From contig NZ_JACHIR010000001.1 of assembly GCF_014203355.1 (NCBI RefSeq), positions 2,420,038 through 2,484,037 of the forward strand: a stretch of DNA of 64,000 nucleotides, in the 5' to 3' direction. The notes under the pieces are model-generated. The model made no database searches, had not been told where the DNA came from, and was given only the letters and a program-made list of their open reading frames with translations. Positions 61,293-64,000 of the stretch are shown in pieces; the first letter of the stretch is position 1; each line of letters opens with the position of its first letter. The stretch is from Kutzneria kofuensis. GTDB lineage: Bacteria > Actinomycetota > Actinomycetes > Mycobacteriales > Pseudonocardiaceae. Made by a program: the position numbers and the translations under genes.

Positions 61293-62460
61293 AGCACTCA
61301 TCCTGGTGGAGAACCTGTCCGTCCCGTTCGACCGGCGCGTGTGGCAGGAGAGCAAGGCGCTGCGCGACGCCGGCTGGGACGTGCACGTCATCTGTCCACA
61401 GGGGACGAAACAGGACCGGGAACCGTACGCCGAGATCGACGGGGTGAAGATCCACCGGTATCCGCTCAAGGCGGCGACCGGCGGCCCCAAGGGCTACCTG
61501 TTCGAGTACTCCGCCGCGGTGTGGCACACCTTCCGGCTGGCCCGCAGGATCGGGCCGGTGGACGTCGTGCACGCCTGCAACCCGCCGGACCTGCTGTTCC
61601 TGGTGACGCGCTGGCTCAAGCGCGGCGGCGCGAAGTTCGTCTTCGACCAGCACGACCTGGTGCCGGAGCTGTACCTGTCGCGGTTCAACCGCGGCGAGGA
61701 CTTCCTGTACCGGGCGGTGTGCCGGCTGGAGCGGTCCACGTACCGCACCGCGGACGTGGTGATCTCCACCAACGAGAGCTACCGGCAGGTCGCGCTCAAG
61801 CGCGGCGGCATGGACCCGGACAAGGTGTTCGTGGTCCGCAGCGCGCCGGCGGTGGAACGCTTCCACGAGGTGCCGCCGGAGGAGGAGCTGAAGCGGGGCA
61901 AGCCGCACCTGTTGTGCTACTTGGGTGTGATGGGCCCGCAGGACGGCGTCGACTATGCCTTACGGTCGCTGGCTCGGATCCGGGACGAACTCGGGCGCAC
62001 CGACTGGCACGCGGTGTTCGTGGGCGCCGGCGACACCTTCGACGAGATGGTCGCGCTGTCCCGCGAACTCGGACTGCAGGACTGCGTCGAGTTCACCGGC
62101 CGGGTCAGCGACGCCGACCTGCTGCGCTACCTGTCCAGCGCGGACGTGTGCCTCGCGCCGGACCCGCTCAACCCGCTCAACGACGTGTCCACCATGAACA
62201 AGATCATGGAGTACATGGCGATGGCCAAGCCGATCGTGTCCTTCGACCTGGTCGAGGCGCGGGTGTCGGCGGACGAGGCCGCGGTGTACGCCGCCGCCAA
62301 CGACGAGTCCGAGTTCGCCAAGCTCGTGGTCAAGCTGCTCGACGACCCGGCCGAGCGCAAGCGCATGGGCGAGCTGGGCCGGGCCCGCGTCGCCGGGCCG
62401 CTGTCCTGGGAGAACTCCCGCAAGGCACTGCTGGCCGCCTACGCCGCCGCGCTGGCATGA
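61282..62460 (+). CDS. Glycosyltransferase family 4
   Basis: This 392-residue GT-B enzyme begins with KALILVENLSVPFDRRVWQESKALRDAGWDVHVICP, a typical WbuB-like start. The N domain has VDVVHACNPPDLLFLVTRW and FDQHDLVPELYLSRF. The donor domain has LLCYLGVMGPQDGVDYAL, FVGAGDTFDEM, PDPLNPLNDVSTMNKIMEYMAMAKPIVSFDL, the EAR/E motif region. The start is TTG at 61282, 10 nt inside the dehydrogenase gene; no ATG or GTG fits better upstream of the conserved ALILVEN. It adds a sugar to the lipid-linked repeat. Confidence 0.88.
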   Translation: MAGKALILVENLSVPFDRRVWQESKALRDAGWDVHVICPQGTKQDREPYAEIDGVKIHRYPLKAATGGPKGYLFEYSAAVWHTFRLARRIGPVDVVHACNPPDLLFLVTRWLKRGGAKFVFDQHDLVPELYLSRFNRGEDFLYRAVCRLERSTYRTADVVISTNESYRQVALKRGGMDPDKVFVVRSAPAVERFHEVPPEEELKRGKPHLLCYLGVMGPQDGVDYALRSLARIRDELGRTDWHAVFVGAGDTFDEMVALSRELGLQDCVEFTGRVSDADLLRYLSSADVCLAPDPLNPLNDVSTMNKIMEYMAMAKPIVSFDLVEARVSADEAAVYAAANDESEFAKLVVKLLDDPAERKRMGELGRARVAGPLSWENSRKALLAAYAAALA

Positions 62461-63539
62461 CCCACCCCACGGCGGCCGGGACGCCCGTCAGGGCCCCGGC
62501 CGCCGCGCGAGTCCCCTCGCTGACCGGCCTGCGCTGGGTCGCCGCCTTCCTGGTGTTCGGCTTCCACGCGCAGGCCGAGCACGTCTTCGGTGACCCGACC
62601 GCGCAGGGCGTCGTTTTCGCCGTCTTCGGGCAGGGCGCGACCGGCGTCGACTTCTTCTTCGTCCTGTCCGGATTCGTGCTCACCTGGTCGGCGCGACCAG
62701 GCACCTCCGCCCGGCAGGTGTGGCGCCGGCGAGCCGCGAAGGTGATGCCCAACCACGTCGTCACCTGGCTGGTCGCACTGGCCGGAATGCTCTACGTCAG
62801 CCCGCGCGGCGTTTCCTTGGTGTCGTCGGTGGTCGGACTTTTCCTGCTCCAGTCGTGGGTTCCGGTGCAGAGCGTGTATTTCGCGGGGAACACGCCGTCG
62901 TGGTCGCTGTCCTGCGAGGCGGCGTTCTACTTCGCGTTTCCGCTGCTGCTGTTGTGGGTGAACCGCATTCGGGACCGGCAGCTGTGGCCGGTGGCGATCG
63001 CGCTGGTCGTCGTGGTGGTGCAGATACCGGCTCTGGTGTTGCCGGCGCCGACCGGGACGGCGTACTGGGTGACCTACATCTTCCCGCTGAGTCGCATGGT
63101 CGAGTTCGCGCTGGGCATGGTGCTGGCCCGGATCGTGCGCGCCGGCCGCTGGATCGGTGTCGGGCTGGCCCCGTCGATGGCGCTGTGCGTGCTCGCCTAT
63201 TGGCTTTCCGCGTACCTGCCCGGCATGTTCGGCGCCGTGGCGGCCACGGTGATCCCGATCTCGCTGCTGGTATGCTCCGCCGCGGTCGCCGACGTCAACG
63301 GCACGTGGTCGCCGTGGCGGCACCCGGTGTGCGTCCGACTCGGCGAGCTGAGCTTCGCGTTCTATCTGCTGCACCAGATTGTCCTCCGCTTCGCGGACAA
63401 GGCCTTTCACCTGTCCGCGTTGCCGACAGCCACCGCAGCGGGCTTGACTGTCGGGCTTCTGGTCGTCACCGTGGGGGCGGCCTGGCTGCTGTTCAACACG
63501 GTGGAACAACCCATGATGCGACTACTGCGGGGCCGATGA
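62457..63539 (+). CDS. Acyltransferase 3 (integral membrane O-acyltransferase)
   Basis: This 360-residue protein has about ten TM helices. The family start SLTGLRWVAAFLVFGFHAQAEHVF contains the R/H residues of AT3 enzymes, and GVDFFFVLSGFVLTWSA is the conserved second helix. WSLSCEAAFYFAFPLLLLW carries the conserved Glu. It probably O-acetylates the exopolysaccharide on the outer face. ATG at 62457 overlaps the preceding stop by 4 nt and the stop overlaps the next start by 1 nt. Confidence 0.9.
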   Translation: MTHPTAAGTPVRAPAAARVPSLTGLRWVAAFLVFGFHAQAEHVFGDPTAQGVVFAVFGQGATGVDFFFVLSGFVLTWSARPGTSARQVWRRRAAKVMPNHVVTWLVALAGMLYVSPRGVSLVSSVVGLFLLQSWVPVQSVYFAGNTPSWSLSCEAAFYFAFPLLLLWVNRIRDRQLWPVAIALVVVVVQIPALVLPAPTGTAYWVTYIFPLSRMVEFALGMVLARIVRAGRWIGVGLAPSMALCVLAYWLSAYLPGMFGAVAATVIPISLLVCSAAVADVNGTWSPWRHPVCVRLGELSFAFYLLHQIVLRFADKAFHLSALPTATAAGLTVGLLVVTVGAAWLLFNTVEQPMMRLLRGR

Positions 63540-64000
63540 TGACCAGCGTCGTCATCCCCGCCCACAACGAGGAGGCAGTGCTCGGGCGCTGCCTGAGCAC
63601 GCTGCTCGCCGACGCCGACGAGGACGAGTTCGACGTCGTCGTCGTGCCGAACGCGTGCACCGACAAGACCGCCGACGTGGCGCGGGAGTACGGCGTGCGG
63701 GTGGTGGAGACCCCGTACGGCGGCAAGGCGCATGCGCTGCGCCTCGGCGACGACGTGTGCCGCGACTTCCCGCGCGTGTACCTGGACGCCGACATCGAGC
63801 TGAGCACACGGTCCGTGCGCGAGCTGGTGGCCGCGCTGGAGCGCCCCGGGATACTGGCGTGCGCGCCGGTGCCGCGGTGGGATCTGTCCGGCTCCAGCTG
63901 GATCGCGCGGCGGGTGCACCGGGTACACGATCGGCTGATTGCGCCGAGCCGGGTGCTGGCCGGCGTCGGCGTCTACGTGCTGTCCAAGGCCGGCCACGCC
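63539..64000 (+). CDS. Glycosyltransferase family 2, N-terminal part (runs off the right edge)
   Basis: The frame is open from ATG at 63539 to the end of the window (154 residues). It starts MTSVVIPAHNEEAVLGRCLSTLL, the GT-A nucleotide-binding strand, and continues EFDVVVVPNACTDKTADVA, PYGGKAHALRLG and YLDADIELS with the metal-binding DxD. The C-terminal acceptor part is outside. TGATG coupling to the acyltransferase gene shows the operon continues to the right. Confidence 0.88.
   Translation, partial: MTSVVIPAHNEEAVLGRCLSTLLADADEDEFDVVVVPNACTDKTADVAREYGVRVVETPYGGKAHALRLGDDVCRDFPRVYLDADIELSTRSVRELVAALERPGILACAPVPRWDLSGSSWIARRVHRVHDRLIAPSRVLAGVGVYVLSKAGHA

Overview
The window is high-GC actinobacterial DNA. 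GTG starts are frequent, third codon positions are mostly G/C, and the gene set includes Lsr2, a Mce lipid importer, an NB-ARC/TPR regulator, DUF427, NCS1, FadD6-like and CBM2-type secreted proteins. This suggests a soil saprophyte of the Pseudonocardiales (Kutzneria/Amycolatopsis-like). That placement is inferred from gene content, not from a marker gene. I saw no rRNA, tRNA, CRISPR array, insertion sequence or phage gene.

Layout. 1-9.8 kb: stress and efflux genes (SDR/TetR pair, 14-TM MFS pump, alpha/beta hydrolase, CGNR regulator diverging from a DinB-like protein, GlxA-type regulator and a 55-aa protein), then a VanY-type carboxypeptidase with a two-component system. 8.9-16 kb: NmrA/MarR divergent pair, secreted CBM2-beta-helix protein, second MFS pump, Lsr2, PoxB-type pyruvate oxidase. 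16-23 kb: nucleoside hydrolase, HTH-NB-ARC-TPR regulator, a DNA-glycosylase-annotated protein, NCS1 permease, FAD monooxygenase. 23-29 kb: an operon for uptake (binding protein and two permeases, no ATPase) and hydrolysis (GH2) of a galactoside-like sugar. 29.1-31.3 kb: an orphan protein with ThiF-like and YcaO-like halves, two very small ORFs and a palindrome-dense intergenic region. 31.3-34 kb: DUF4436 membrane protein and FadD-type ligase.

34-44.5 kb (minus strand): a complete, translationally coupled mce operon. It runs from a secreted beta-rich protein through the ATPase, two YrbE permeases and MceA-MceF to two Mce-associated proteins. Two lipoproteins and a DUF427 protein lie upstream on the same strand. 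At 47.3-48.5 kb a divergent secreted protein shares its C-terminal module with the first protein of the mce operon. 48.6-51.6 kb: secreted GH5 cellulase and GH43 arabinanase. 51.8-53.3 kb: PucR-type regulator and PaaI thioesterase. 53.3-64 kb: an exopolysaccharide cluster that continues past the right edge (phosphoglycosyl transferase, epimerase, deacetylase, four glycosyltransferases, FemAB/BcsL-like protein, AlgD-like GDP-mannose dehydrogenase, acyltransferase).

The most interesting signals outside the genes are two families of fixed-length palindromes. One is a 43-nt element (three copies, each starting just after a stop codon, with core CGTTCAACG read along the upstream gene). The other is a 47-nt element (four copies, arms ACGTGAGTGGC). 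The most interesting gene-level signals are the orphan ThiF/YcaO-like locus and the secreted protein that heads the mce operon.
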